From NCBI GenBank assembly GCA_001695595.3, contig MBPM02000050.1, positions 62,001 through 126,000 of the forward strand: 64,000 nucleotides of DNA, in the 5' to 3' direction. The notes under the pieces are model-generated. The model was given only the letters and a program-made list of their open reading frames with translations. It had not been told where the DNA came from and ran no database searches. Position numbers and translations under genes: made by a program. Below, piece after piece: positions 11,148-23,693 of the stretch. How positions within the stretch are numbered: position 1 is the first letter of the stretch; each line of letters starts with the position of its first letter. This DNA comes from Plasmopara viticola (lineage: Eukaryota > Oomycota > Peronosporomycetes > Peronosporales > Peronosporaceae).

Positions 11148-14100
11148 CGAAAGTTGATTTTGGAGACATCTCTTAGCTCAACCTAACTTATAAGTAGCAA
11201 GATATGTCGTTAGATGAGGTGATGGCTAGTGTTCTTCTTCTTAACAAATAGAATCAAGGAAGGAAAAACAAGGCCGCTGTGACAGAGTCAAACACCACCT
11301 TGCACAGCGAAATGATGAAGGAAGCTTAGAGTGAAAGTTAATTTGCTATTGCAGTGCAAATCAAAGACTGTTTTTACTACACAATATATATGTTTTTGGT
11401 CCCACGTTTTTTCTGCAATTTTGGTAGAAAAAGTTATCTACCGGTATTGGTATCGGTACAGTACCCATCACACCTTTAATCCTACAAGCCGAAAAATCCC
11501 TCACAAAATGTAATCGGTGACTTGTGCCAAATCATAGAAGCCTGCACAGGAAGAGAATGAGTCGCAAAAACATTCCAGCGTACAGGCTCTAAGCTTTCCG
11601 TTGACCGCATCTAATGCATTGTTTGAAGTCAAATCAAAAAATCATTACGAGACACAAGCTGATTTACAACATCCGAGTACCGTACGAACAGCGTATATAC
11701 GCCACGCCAATGGATGACGACTTGATCGCACGCTCAAAAATTCGTGCATCGCACACTTCAAGTATCAGTAATTTCGCTTCGTTCTTAATCCGCTTGTGAA
11801 CCAAAATCCCGTGGTGGGCCGGCTGTGGTTGCCCGATGCGATATCATATGTATCGGATGTCCATTACAGTGGAGGTTTTGTTTTTGAATGTCAAATCACA
11901 TGTGAATTACGTGCGTCTCTACAAAGCCTGAAGACAATGAAAGACTTTTCATATGTCAAGGAAAAAAAAACCGAGAAAATTTCTCTCTGTTTGTATTTTT
12001 CGGCAGATATACTTATGTCGGTGAGTAAGTGCAGCGGTAACTTTGTTTGAGTGCGCTCAGCTGAAGTCTCGTCGTTGACTGTCAGCTAATTACAGCCTCA
12101 TATACATTTTTTTCGCAGTAATCACTAGAAACTTCTAGAATATCCCTTCCCGTACCACCGCACTCCCACCCTTTAAAGAGGAGAGAATGTGGTCTTGCCT
12201 CAGTCAGCAATAACCATGAAACAAAAAAAGCGACGACGTCAGCCCAGTCTTGCCAAAACTATTACGACGTCAGCCCAATCTTGTGTGGACACTTTCGTTG
12301 TTAACCACGGGACTGTTTGTGATATGAGTTCTTGTAGTGTGAAAATTTTCTCCGCTTACAAAATGTGGGGCTTGAATCTGGCGATAAATTCTTGAAAGAG
12401 TGCTCGCCCCTTCATCTATCAAATTGCTACGCTCAAACTTCGTGCAGCTCATGGACTCTCCTCTCTTAATGTCGCTTGCGACCGGCGGTTTAAGGACGCA
12501 ACCCAAAGTTCTAGCAAACCGTATTGCCGACGATGTTAAATTTTTGTCAATACATACGCTGGGTGCCGCAGCTCTGACATTTCAAAACGTTGGCAAGTAA
12601 TGATTGAGTCATAGGCGTACGGTAGCATTGCTCTTCAAAAGTATTGTTTGACTCGCGCCACTCTAGACCGGCACTTCGTCTCAAACTCTGCTTTTGGTCC
12701 ATCTGACGGGCTTTTTTGTCCGTGTCTGCGTACGAACGGTAAGATTTTTTTCCGCGCGATTCGTATAATGCCTATTATGCCCAAAATCTTTGATTTGCTA
12801 ACGTTTTTCATGAGGGCTCATATCATCAAGTATCCTGGCTAAAGCTCCTTAATCCAGCCAAGGACCGCAATGCGGTGGCGCCAACCGGGTACAAGATTTA
12901 ACTATCTCATTCACGTACACCGGTATGTAGCCTAGTTAGACACGAGCTCTACTTTTTAACGCGGACTCAACAAGTGAGAATATTCAATTTCGGTGCCGTA
13001 AAACAATAAAAGCTGTGCGACACGCCTTCGATGACACGGATCACTTGATTAATCTGACCATTCGGCTGCAATTGGTCCGCTGTGGACAAGTCCAATCTGT
13101 AACCAAGAGCGTTTAAGCAAAATGAGCCTATCTTCGAGGAACTTTGTTCTTACTACTGGACTTTGGAGATTTTATGCTTCCTAAATATATAATTAAGAAC
13201 AGTGTTTCTGTGCTGACAGCGTCGACCGTGTCCAGCACATCCGTCAAACGAGTCAATCTCCCCCAAAGTCAGCAAAGATTAGAGTAACATTGTTTTTTCG
13301 GTAGACTGAACCCAAAAGGGTTGCGAATAGCGTAGTGACACAGGCATGATTACCAAGCAATTACTCTGCTGGTCCATCTTATTGTGCACGCATATGATAA
13401 TACCTGCCTGTGCAGCTCGGACCACAATTATAAATGCATACCACATTATACGTATTTATAGCCCAAAATGACCACCAAGCGGTGAAAAATCCGCCTATTC
13501 AAGAATACAATTATTTAAATTTGAATCATGAGCAACCTGAGTCGTCTAGATCGGTGCTTTATATAACAGTTCGGCTTGCCTTGCAGGCCAATTCAACACA
13601 ATTACTCGACATTTTTTTGTTCAAATTTTTAAACTTATCATTTGCAAGAGCATCTTACATTGCTACGCACACGTCAATTTGATCGAGCAAAGATAAGAAC
13701 TTCATATTTTGTCATTTTGTCACTGCTTCTGCAATGTCATTAGTCTAAGATACAACTTTGAGCTCTGCCATAGACATTTTGTGTGCTTAAGCAGTGCATT
13801 ACAATTTAAAAGCCTCCAGACTTAATGCGCCTTTCTTTGTAGCTCTTTTTCTGTCAAAGTTTGAAGCCGAGCACAACCGGCTTTCGCAGAAATGTCTGCT
13901 CTAGACTCTTCTCGTGTAATCTTGGACGCCCTGCTCAATGAGCACCATGCGTCGCCATCTCGTTCTACAAAGAGATCTTAAGTCTTTGAGTGTCAAATTT
14001 GTGCAGTCACGATGGTGCAAAAGCGCACTGACTTCCAAAACATTGCTGTGCAAGTGCATTTCGCATGCATCAGCAGAGTAGTACCTCAGATAGCTTGACC

Positions 14101-14990
14101 TTTGTCCGACAATGTCATGCCTGATATCCAAAAAAAGCTGTCCGCTTCTGGTGTTGCTCAATGAATCACGTGTCACTTTGCATGTCAATATAGTGTCTCG
14201 CCCGGAACTTCTTTAGTCGATATACAGCCTTACCTTTCATGGTATGCAGCCACGGTGAGCGCTGCTCAGTCAATAAAAAACGTGTCACTCCGCATGTATC
14301 GACAAAGCTTTGTCCCTAATGCCGCGATCAAAAGTCACCCACGCGCATGCAGCAAGTTCTGTCTTTTCAAGCACTTCTCCGCATTTTACTTGCTGCTCCT
14401 TACACAGCGATAAGGCCTCACTAGTTCTATTTTGGCTTTAATAGACAATCATGCCTTGCAGCGAGTGTTAGATCTGAAATGAACAAAGCTTTAATAATAA
14501 TGTGACACCTCAAAATCAGTACTACTATCCTCGTGGCAGCACATTAATGATCGATTTCTAGCAGGGGTGGGTTCATGATCCACTCAATTGTTACAAGCAA
14601 ACGGGTGGCTTGAAAGGTATTAAACTAGAACTTACGCTGCTTCAGTTAGAGTGGTGTCAGACATTTTATTCACGTCTAAGACCTGCAAGCATTTAACGCT
14701 AACATAGCCGAAAACTTTTTCATAGAGATCATTAGTACAGCTAACCGCGCTTTTAATTTTAATTTATTCGCTGAAGAGCCTAAGAAAATAATAGGCTTTC
14801 TAGCGCTGAGCAGAAGTTCACAATATGCCGAAGTCAATATAAAATGCAAATGACTTTGCCGAAATGATTTACGGTTGCTAGCAAGCCAGACATCTTAATG
14901 CGGCCGTGTAAAAGAATACTGAGCTCTAAGGGGCTTAGACCTATTCGACAATAATTTTTCTCTGAGGCTCAGCAAAATTTAATGTATTCC
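11148..14990. other. AT-rich gene desert
   Basis: About 3.8 kb with no supportable gene. Several 60-95 codon frames exist, the longest being 13901-14188 on the minus strand, but none shows a recognisable domain. Because a gag relic lies just beyond, on the minus strand, some of this DNA may be the decayed pol part of the same retroelement. No reverse transcriptase or integrase motif could be read. Confidence 0.4.
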
Positions 14991-15480
14991 TAGGTGGCTT
15001 CCTGGACAATGTCGTTTCCTAGCGGCAAACCTGACGACTGACCTGTGGCCACGAGGTTTTGTTTTCGTGGTCCTGACACCTTGAAGGTGTTACTACAAAT
15101 AAAGCATCAAAAGTTTTCATATACTGGTTACCAGTACAAAGATCTTCCTTCTCCTCATCAGTGTAACCAAGATCTATAAAGCTGATGGACTCTGACACTG
15201 CGGGCTCCTCCCTTACCGTGCCACCTCAAACATGACCTCGGCGATTGCCACTCTCATTGCTTCTTAAAGAAAAGGTCGGGTGTGCGCAAAAATATCTCTG
15301 TCCAGGCCGGGCCTGTGCGTAGTCCTTCTACAAAGAATTTGACCTTCCCAGCCAAAGAACCGTCACATATTCATAGCCTCAAGCGAGTGTGCGTACTTCT
15401 CTCTTTTCACAGAAGATCAGTCCTTAAGACTTAGGTACTCGTGCTATCAGGTGAAGCGGGACTGTCCAACTCTTTGCTTG
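14990..15480 (-). mobile_element. LTR-retrotransposon gag relic
   Basis: Reading the minus strand from about 15480 downward in shifting frames gives a retrotransposon Gag-like segment. Around 15350-15250 it contains 'KFFVEGLRTGPAWTEIF', then in the next frame 'EAMRVAIAEVMFEV' near 15270-15225. Further on, 'FIDLGYTDEE' appears near 15185-15155. The pattern of F-x2-GL-x-(S/T)GPA followed by EA-x2-VA is typical of Ty3/gypsy Gag proteins. Several frameshifts and stops show it is dead. LTRs, protease and pol were not identified. Confidence 0.45.
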
Positions 15481-16012
15481 AATAAACTAGTTTTGACCTA
15501 TTGTACTCAGAGCCGATACGACTCGCAAGTCACTATCTGCTTGTCTGCATGAGTTAGTATTAATCTTAGAAACAAGACCTAATTTCACTGTCATTTTTCC
15601 AAACGTGAATAGAATTCTATATTGGTAAAGCGGGGTACAAAGACTTTCTTAACATATGCATTGAAGTGCCCATAAGACCATTAGTCTGCTTTCCTATTGA
15701 TGTTGTAAACTTCACCAAATAACAAGGTGGTATTGATCGGCGTGACACACACTGGGTACGCGTATTACGTAAGACTTGCTCGTTTTTATATCTTTATTCA
15801 AAGTTTTTGTGAGTGGCGGTTCTTCTATCGACTTGTGGTCCCGCATTATCTTTGACAATGATCAAAGCCTACTTCATTCATATGCAAGAATATTTACTTT
15901 CACGGTAATACGGTACGCAAATTCCTTGTGGTTTAGTATTCAAAAATGTTGCGCTTTTCTCTAAAATTCATCAAATTATTGAAGGGCTCAAATCCACGCG
16001 TCAAGAGAAGGC
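15481..16012. other. Intergenic, upstream of ceramide synthase
   Basis: No coding sequence or clear motif was recognised. The 3' part presumably carries the promoter of the gene starting at 16013. Confidence 0.35.
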
Positions 16013-17046
16013 ATGCCTTGCTTCCTGACTGAATGCGACCCCACGGAAGAGGCCAAGCGCTTCGGAATGGCCTTAGGTGGCCTGTACATCTACCACTTTC
16101 TTGTTGACACGGTTTTGATTCGCCCCATCGTGCGCTACATGGTAATCAACGGATGGTTGACAAAGGACAAGACGGACAAGATGCGCGAGTCGTTGTACAA
16201 GAATGCAGCGGTCGGCGCGTTCCACGTCTATGGGCTATACATTGGCTGGAATGAGCCTTGGTTTCTCAACAAGTATGAGTACTTTACAGATTTTCCGTAC
16301 GAAGCCAATGAGGCGCAGCGCTGGTACTACATGATTTACCTGAGCTTCTGGATTCAAAGTATCGATTTTATGCTCAACATTACGAACAAACACTATACTG
16401 TCAAACGGACGGACAATGCGGAGATGCTCGTGCACCATTTTGCCACCATATCCCTCATGCTTTTCTCGTATTCGGTTGACCTCACGAAGATGGGAATCTG
16501 CACGCTCATGATCCACGACGTCAACGACCTGATGCTAGAGTCAGGTATGCTTGTTGGTCTCCTTAATCCCTGTACTAGCTCTACGTGATTTAACTTTGCT
16601 GCCAATTGCTGCTCTATATAGCTAAGGTTTTCGTGTATCTGCAGTGGGAAACCGTAGCCAACATACTATTTGGCCTTTTTGCGCTAATGTGGTTTATTGT
16701 GCGTTGGTTCTTCTACTCGTATAACATTCTACACAGTGCCTACGTCTTTGCTTACCGGGACATCGTCGTGCCAATATTGAAAGCTGGTAGTTTTCACGGA
16801 GTCGATGCCTCTCTGTGGTACTGGGTCTGGGTCGTCTTTTTCGGTTTCTTGTGCCTATTGCTTGTGCTTCACATCTACTGGGGCATTCTGATTGTCAAAA
16901 TGGTGATCAAAGCGCTTGACGAAGGCAATGTTGAGAAGGACATTCGCAGCGAATCAGAGGGCGAAGTTGAAGAGGATCAGCCCAGCAAAACGAATGTTGC
17001 AGTTCCACCTGAGCCTCGACGCCGCCGAGCACCAAAGGCTGAGTAG
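16013..17046 (+). CDS. LAG1: Ceramide synthase, TLC/LAG1 domain
   Basis: Integral ER membrane enzyme that N-acylates sphingoid bases with acyl-CoA to make (dihydro)ceramide. Exons 16013-16544 and 16622-17046 flank a 77-nt GT-AG intron (gtatgctt...tatatag), giving 318 residues. The Lag1p signature is complete across the middle: the catalytic double His in 'VHHFATISLMLFSYS', then 'GICTLMIHDVNDLMLES' and, from exon 2, AKV. Upstream 'YYMIYLSFWIQSIDFM' matches the TLC domain. At least five hydrophobic segments are visible. The tail (about residues 280-318) is acidic then Arg/Lys-rich, and ends without a KKXX retrieval signal. The protein is slightly short for the family (about 340-390), so an upstream exon cannot be excluded, though the N-terminus already looks complete for a TLC core. 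It stands alone between two deserts. Confidence 0.88.
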
Positions 17047-20000
17047 GCTGCCCGCACTTCTGCGACGACCTCGAGCACATTTTGACACGTGCGATTCGGC
17101 GAGCACCAGCAGCAACATATAGAAAGTAAAAAGGCTGCTTATCAGGAATATAGAGCCTTTGGGAATAAGAAATATCCATCTCTTTGTGACTTCGGGAAAA
17201 AAATACTTGTTGACGTTGAAATGTCGTCTCTATTGGACGTGAGATAATCATGTCACTGCCAGTTTTATAATAATCAGAAATATCAAGTCATCGGTACGAC
17301 TCGTCCAAGCGGATAAAAGCATGCCAAAGAAACTATCTCAAAACCGAAGTGACTGCGGCACGTCGAAAAATAGAGCCAAGGTTGTAACAGATCGACACCA
17401 GTTGATTCGAGCGCGTCATTTTGAGCTCAAAATGATGATACATAGACGAGAAAGCTCAATTGATATGGGTGACATCTCTGCAATCGAGTGATAAAAGCTA
17501 GAATTCAAGTAAATATTTGATTGACTCGTAAAGATTTCAACAAATACGTAATACACCATGAAGCGACTTGGTAGCCGAGATTTTTAAGAAATCACCTTAA
17601 GAGGAGAGTGTTCAGCGATGTGTCGAAAGGCGTCGGCTATGCGTTATTGCTCAACTCATCGATCAATCGCTTAGACATGCTTCTACACGCGGATAGGATT
17701 TTGATTTTTGTGGTCGCGACTGCGGTGATAAAGACATTTTCTTTCTTACTCGGTGAGTTTTATTTTGCAATTTGCACTCGCATAATGTCAAACATGTTTA
17801 GTGTTTTGCAGAGGTTTCATTGTACTGCAACCGATTTATCACTACAGAAGCCATTGAAATCACTACAGAAGCCACACAAGTCTTCCTACCATATCGTAGA
17901 GAATTAGCACATACGCTGTGTTTCAAGCCATTCACTTGTTATAGCAAATTAAGATACCTCTCTTGAGACGACCGCACTCGTCTATCAATTTTAATCTTGC
18001 AGCCCGTCATTATCAGCGGATTTTTTTGCAATTCAAATTTGGCAATCATGTATCGATCAAAATACAGCAAGGCCATGTGCTTATCGATACAGTGACAGTT
18101 CTCGCTACCGGTATGTTTTTATCAAAAAGTATAATGTCGACGTAATCAGCCCAGAGTCTCGATGATGGGAACGTCGAGTTCTGTTTTTGTGGTGCCATTC
18201 GGTGACTACAGGCTGTCATCGCGCCATGCAATTGCGAAGGTCTAATTAAAAAAGTGTAATCATCTTCAGTGATACAAGACTTTTATGCTTTAGATCCTAT
18301 GACAAACAGAGTAATGCATTACGCTGGCAAAAACTTTCGTTTGAGCCGCATGCACAAGGTCAAGCTCCTGAGCGCCGATGTCGTTATATTGCGATCTGCT
18401 TTCGTTCTTTTGTGAGCCTCTCAAAGGTAAGTCAATGTCTACAACGAGTCATTTTACTAAGATTTTGTATTGTAAAGCTGGCTATATTAGTACACGTCGT
18501 TTTACTTGCATTCCCCATAGTAACATTGAAACTCAGGATGTACACAACATATGATCTTGTAGATTATTGTAAAATTGTGTATATCGAGATAGTATTACAA
18601 ATATGGGCACAATTTTGCGTCGTTAACTTTTCCTCTATATCCCATTAATGCTATCACGGCATTTTAAATTGGGTCGAAGTTCCTATAAATTGTTCGAGTT
18701 TTTTAGGGAAAAAGCCAACGTTGTCGTTAGCCTGGCGCGTTTTCGCTGCACTAGCGGGAGACGAGTGATCTCCGGAGAGCCTGTAGGTCTCCTTATCATT
18801 TTTTGAGGCGCAAAGTCGGAGAATAATGCAAAGTACTAAGCGAAGGAGTGTTGTAGGCACACGCTCTCTGCCGAGGTGGAATTGCAATCTACTTATAGCC
18901 CCTCGAAATACCTCGTATTAATACCAATTTTCCTTCTACTTGAAGTACATAGTCTTGATTGTGTCTTAAGAGAACATTTGGGGTGTTCGATGAGATCACA
19001 CGGCATCCCTACCCGAGAAGGCGCGCAAAAAGGCATGGGGTCTTCATTATTAAATTGTTTTCTATATCTGGTCCTTGAGAACCAAAGTCTGCAATAGTAT
19101 GCAGCTAGGATATTCTTTAACTCATTTAAGTCAAAACAACTCATTGACTTTTTGTCCATCATACAATTTGACAATCTCGCTGAGACTGAACGAGGTCTCA
19201 GATACCCGCAAAACACACTGAATGAGACTTAAAATCATTTTAGAGCACAATCTTAGGGTCGACCGGCTATCTTGTGGGTTGCATCTAGTTTATCGCTTGA
19301 TTCGATAGAGATAAAATTTCAAAGACACGAGGGAAGCTTACGGCGTCCGGATTCCACACGATAATTGGTCTCGTAGAGCGCACACGCAGTGTGCGAGTGT
19401 CGGTAATACTAAATTAGTAATAGATACGACTTAATGGTCAACAAGGACGCGAAAGCCTCGGTTCCGGAAAAGTAAAAGAATTGATGGTCATCAACAAAGT
19501 TCAAGTCCTTCGTGCGACTCTGTGGCTCGTGCCAATTAGTTGATCAATCCAAAAAAATATTTTGTAGAAGCCGCGCTAACCTGAGCTACGAACTCGCACG
19601 TATTGGAGAGTGGCTGGTGAGCTTAATGTGCATCCGTGCTCATTTTCTGATAAACACTCTAGCCTGAGAAGCCAGAGCCTTCAGACAGCATTGATACAGA
19701 GAAGAAGGGCGAGCCCATGGAGATAATCATCGACCTGGCGATGGCCAACTGCTTTGAAGAGGTGGCGTGGGCGTCTGGTCAGGTCGCGCGCTCAAGCAGG
19801 GGTCAAGGCAGCCGCGAAATTTTTCTGCATGCATGGTAATTAGATGATCAAAATTGCCAATGTTACAAAATAGCTTTAGCATACTTCTATCTCCTTTCAA
19901 GCGCGGGGGCTAAATGCTGGCGCGCTTCGGGCAGGTGCTCTCGGGCATCTGCAGGTCTCTAACAAGTCTCACCCTCGACGCGACGGTCTCCAGCACCAGG

Positions 20001-20940
20001 GCGCCACCTGGGCTCTTACCAAGTCAGAGCTTAACAAAAATAATGGAAGACCCTCATGACCTCGGTGCTGGCTGCACTGCCAGCCGAACGAGACCCGACG
20101 TATGAGGACACCACTCTATGCCGTGGTAACTTGGCAACGCGATAACGTAATACAATACAATACTTCTATTTGACCGTTTTACTCTGATGGAAAGGCCTTG
20201 GCTAAGAATCCGACTATGATGGAGCGGTCATCTGCACTAGTAACACCCATACTTTTAAGCTCGCGAGAGAAGGCGGGTACGCTACTGATTCCGTTGCAAA
20301 TAAGGTTAAGCCCAAGTGTAGCGTACAGAATAATTTCTGGCCGCGTGAACGATAGAAAAGTTTGCTTTGCGCTATCTGAGCACGTCGGAAAGCAATTTTG
20401 CCACATTATTTCACGTACTCGCGTCTTCATATCGTTGTCCACTAGCTGTAACAATGCGCGCACACAAAACGGTAAAAAAATTAAAGCAGCTTTTCAAAGC
20501 GATCACAAGCCAAACCATACCGGAACAGAAATTGAGGCGGGTGAATTGGATTCTTCATGCCCCTATCATATACGCAACAAACCAATTGCATCAAAACGTC
20601 ATACTTTTAGGCCAAAATTGTAGCCCTACCGACAAGCCAACTTCTCGGAGCTCTTGGCTGCCGAGACGATATTTGCATGCGCTTAATCGCGTCGCCTAAA
20701 GCACAACTTTTTTAGCCAACCAGCTACCAAATTTCAATCTGGGTATCGCCCCATGCAACTTTTCTGATAGCCCCACCAGGCGTACCATCCGGACACGTAT
20801 CGTACCGTCGGGTCCTTTTCAATATATATTTGGTACGCCTCATTTGTCCGCAGTCGTGGCGTGTACAACTTGGTCTTCCATTCCTGTATATTAATTATGA
20901 TCACTTAAAGTCAACGGAAATGACTCTAGCCATAAACTCA
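17047..20940. other. Gene desert with possible exon relic
   Basis: About 3.9 kb with no firm gene. A 16-bp unit (atcactacagaagcca) is repeated in tandem at about 17838-17875. On the plus strand at about 19655-19835 a frame reads 'EKKGEPMEIIIDLAMANCFEE' style sequence with coding-like composition. A second frame at 19914-20105 contains 'IMEDPHDLGAGC'. Together these may be remnants of a lost gene, but I do not recognise it. Nothing else is supported. Confidence 0.35.
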
Positions 20941-21291
20941 TTAGCGCACCTCTGTCTCATCCTCGTCGCAGTCAAACGCAATGGGCACAATCCATCCTCT
21001 TTCCAAGAGCCTTGCCAAGATATGACCGGCCATCCTTGTTCTCGCCTCACCTACTAATGTCGTGGCGGTAGCAGTAGCCGTTGGAGCCGTCGATGTGCTG
21101 CCGTCCACGACGAGATCAGCTTCGCTCTCTTCGCGCTTGGGCACTGTCATCTGTGTGGTGAAAAGCTGCACGCCATCACGCTCTAGCCAATCAAACAGCA
21201 CCGTCTCCTCCATGAATTCCAGATCATTCTCGTCTGACGTTTCCAGGATGCCAGCGTGCTCTAGCAGCACCACAAACTCGTCCTCGCTCAT
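20941..21291 (-). CDS. Small acidic hypothetical protein
   Basis: Single-exon frame of 116 codons starting at the ATG at 21291. The product is very acidic at both ends ('MSEDEFVVLLEHAG', 'DENDLEFMEE', 'DCDEDETEVR') with a Thr/Ala-rich middle ('TSTAPTATATATT'). It has no signal peptide and no membrane segment. Codon use is balanced and resembles nearby genes rather than the AT-rich deserts, which is the main reason to call it real. I do not recognise the family. Bases after the stop run into the desert, so no operon-like context helps. Possibly a conserved oomycete protein. Confidence 0.5.
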   Translation of the reverse strand: MSEDEFVVLLEHAGILETSDENDLEFMEETVLFDWLERDGVQLFTTQMTVPKREESEADLVVDGSTSTAPTATATATTLVGEARTRMAGHILARLLERGWIVPIAFDCDEDETEVR

Positions 21292-22558
21292 ATTTTAGAA
21301 CAGATGAACAGTAACATGCACCTAAACTTTATGCCACACAATTACGGGCGTTTAGAGTGAAAGCACGGTCCAGCTGCATACTGATTTACCCAAACCCCTC
21401 TATTTACACGAGATACACACTACTACACGGTGTGTGCTAGTGTCGCTTCCAGCGGGTCGGCTTCGGCTGCGATCGCGCGCGAAGATTAGATAGGAGGGCC
21501 TACGCCGCTGTGAGCAGTGCGCATCCACAAGTAGCATGCTAAAAAGTTGCACAGAAAGACTGATGCAACAGTAATGAGATTAAGGAGGGTCTTCGTCTTG
21601 TTCTTCACAAAATTTGAGTCTTTGCTTGTTCTTCACGATTTGAGTCTTTGCTTGACTTCATGGCTATGAAAGTGTAGGGATGAATGCGAGTTTTGTTGAT
21701 CATGTTTATAAAGGCAACTTGCAAAAAAAGCTGCGATCGTAAAATTGAAGCTCGATTTACGCTTGCTGAAAGTTTAGCTCGTAGCAGCGCGTCCACAGTA
21801 AAGTGCAGCGGCTACGCGTACAGGCGTAGCAGCTCAAGAATGACGACTTTGAAGGTTTAAAAGCACGTAAAGAGCAGTAAATGCTGAGCAAGTCTTGACA
21901 GAAGACGGCTCGAGTGATAGTGATCTTCGAGATTTATGGCAGTGCGGCTACATGTGTGATGCCAGTGTGATGCCATGTAGGCAAAAGATCTTTGAGAAAA
22001 TTGCTTTTTGCACCCTTTGCCCACTTGCAGGCATGACCACAAAGGGTGTGAGTGCTCCTGACAACGAACAGTGACTACAGATGACAGATCAGACGTGTGC
22101 GTGTTTGTCCCTCACAAGTGCTTAAGCATTCTAGATAGTGCGGCTGTCTGTGCATGATCCTAAGGCGTCATGACCAATGCACGAATTATTTTGTAACGAG
22201 CTCAGCAAGCGTGTTTCTTGTAACTATAATATCCACCACACCTTTTTCAATAACATACTTATCGTTACCTGCAAGCCGAGCGAGGTGGCCCCGCAAAAAA
22301 AAAACTACATTGATTTTACAGGAATAGCTAGCTACCTTGGGTGATTGATTTAAAGCAAATGGCGACAACTACCTTTTATAATTTTAACCGCAAGGTTCAG
22401 TGGATATCATGTACAAAAAATTAAAAAAACTGAATCCTTGAAAATTAATTGGTTTGATCGCGCAAATAAGATTTAGTCAACAAACTTTTTACCGGCTTTG
22501 TCAGCCAACATCGTGTCTGCAGTCCGTCATAATTACTCACTTCGTATCCGTCGACGAT
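21292..22558. other. Intergenic region with short tandem repeat
   Basis: No gene is recognised. At about 21597-21655 an imperfect tandem duplication of roughly 27 bp is visible (ttgttcttcac...tttgagtctttgc, twice). A poly-A run lies near 22294. The 3' end is presumably the promoter of the secreted protein gene. Confidence 0.4.
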
Positions 22559-23572
22559 ATGGACAAGCACGTGTTTTCTGTGGTCATTGCTTTGCTATTG
22601 ATAATCTATGTCCACGCCCAAGATACCACACACTCATCATCGCCCGGCGCTGACAGCTCGGTAGTCGACAAGTCATCAAGTCAATCCACAAGAAGCTCAC
22701 TGCCTGAATCGGCAGTAAATCAACAAGGCGCTACCTCCAAAAAGTTCAGGTCATCAAGTCATAAAGTCAGCACTGCCAAAACGATGCATCCTGAGAATTT
22801 CGATATTTCTTCTCCCTCGCCAGCTTTAAAACTACCATCGCCAACTTTTATCGCTGCCGACGTCAGAGCATCAAGTGCTTCACCAGAATCCTTGCACAGT
22901 ACAGGCCGACATATCACCGAGACAAACGCCGCCGACAGAACTTCTGATGATAATGTACGCACTGCTGGAGAAGCCAGTTTATCTACGTTGTCACGCTCGA
23001 ATTTCAAGAGTCCTCGTATCTCAAGTACAGAAACTATTGTCTCCGCTGCAACAGAATCATCGTCTTCTCCCTCAACCACCTTCGAAAATGCCAGCCATTC
23101 GACCGCTAGTGTCGGCCTGATCAATGACACTCCCAATATCTATGCCTTGGGAAAAATGACACGCAATAGCAATCGATGTGCAGTCCAAGGTAATGCACCA
23201 CAACTCTCAAGCGACAGAAAAAAAGATGCTGCCGCCCCATCCTCTACTGTCACGTCTCTTGGCGAAATTGCAACTGACAAAATCACTACAAATAAACAGG
23301 ACATTAAAGTTAATAAACCTAACAGCGACCCTACCGCCACACAATTGAAAGGCACCATGTGGTTAGTGTGCACGGTGCTAGGCGTTGGGGGTCTTGTCAG
23401 CGCCTTTGCTTCCGCTCGCAAGCGCAAGCGTGACCTTACAAATGCGATGCAAGAATCAAGCAAGGCCTGTGTGATGACACCACTCTCATCCCACCGAGTC
23501 ACGTTGGAGCTTCCGACTAGAATTAGTCATGTACGCGTGATATTCAACGGCGACAATATCGCCTACTTATAA
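22559..23572 (+). CDS. Secreted Ser/Thr-rich (mucin-like) type I membrane protein
   Basis: A 337-residue protein if the ATG at 22559 is used. I prefer it over the upstream in-frame ATG at 22454 because it places a clean signal peptide at the very N-terminus ('MDKHVFSVVIALLLIIYVHA', cleavage likely after HAQ). The body, residues ~22-260, is extremely rich in Ser, Thr, Ala and Pro with little predicted fold, as in heavily O-glycosylated mucin-like or cell-wall proteins. A single hydrophobic segment 'MWLVCTVLGVGGLVSAFA' at about residues 265-283 is followed by a basic stop-transfer stretch (SARKRKRD) and a cytoplasmic tail of about 50 residues. No RXLR motif is present. A surface role in wall or host contact is inference only. 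It ends about 120 bp before the left repeat of the viral element. Confidence 0.65.
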   Translation: MDKHVFSVVIALLLIIYVHAQDTTHSSSPGADSSVVDKSSSQSTRSSLPESAVNQQGATSKKFRSSSHKVSTAKTMHPENFDISSPSPALKLPSPTFIAADVRASSASPESLHSTGRHITETNAADRTSDDNVRTAGEASLSTLSRSNFKSPRISSTETIVSAATESSSSPSTTFENASHSTASVGLINDTPNIYALGKMTRNSNRCAVQGNAPQLSSDRKKDAAAPSSTVTSLGEIATDKITTNKQDIKVNKPNSDPTATQLKGTMWLVCTVLGVGGLVSAFASARKRKRDLTNAMQESSKACVMTPLSSHRVTLELPTRISHVRVIFNGDNIAYL

Positions 23573-23693
23573 GGTTTATCTTTATGTCCTTATTGTACTT
23601 ACATTATTATACCCGGCTCTAATGTAGTTTTTTTGCACTATCTTGACCCCACCTTCTCAAATTCTGTTCTTTACCTCTGAATAGCGCTTTTGC

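Noticed and set aside
12868..12890. Sequence 'ggtggcgccaaccgggtac' resembling an LTR-element primer binding site
   Set aside because: No LTR end or gag/pol follows on the same strand; the nearby gag relic is on the opposite strand.
13901..14188. 95-codon minus-strand frame
   Set aside because: No recognisable domain; possibly pol debris of the retroelement, but not supportable.
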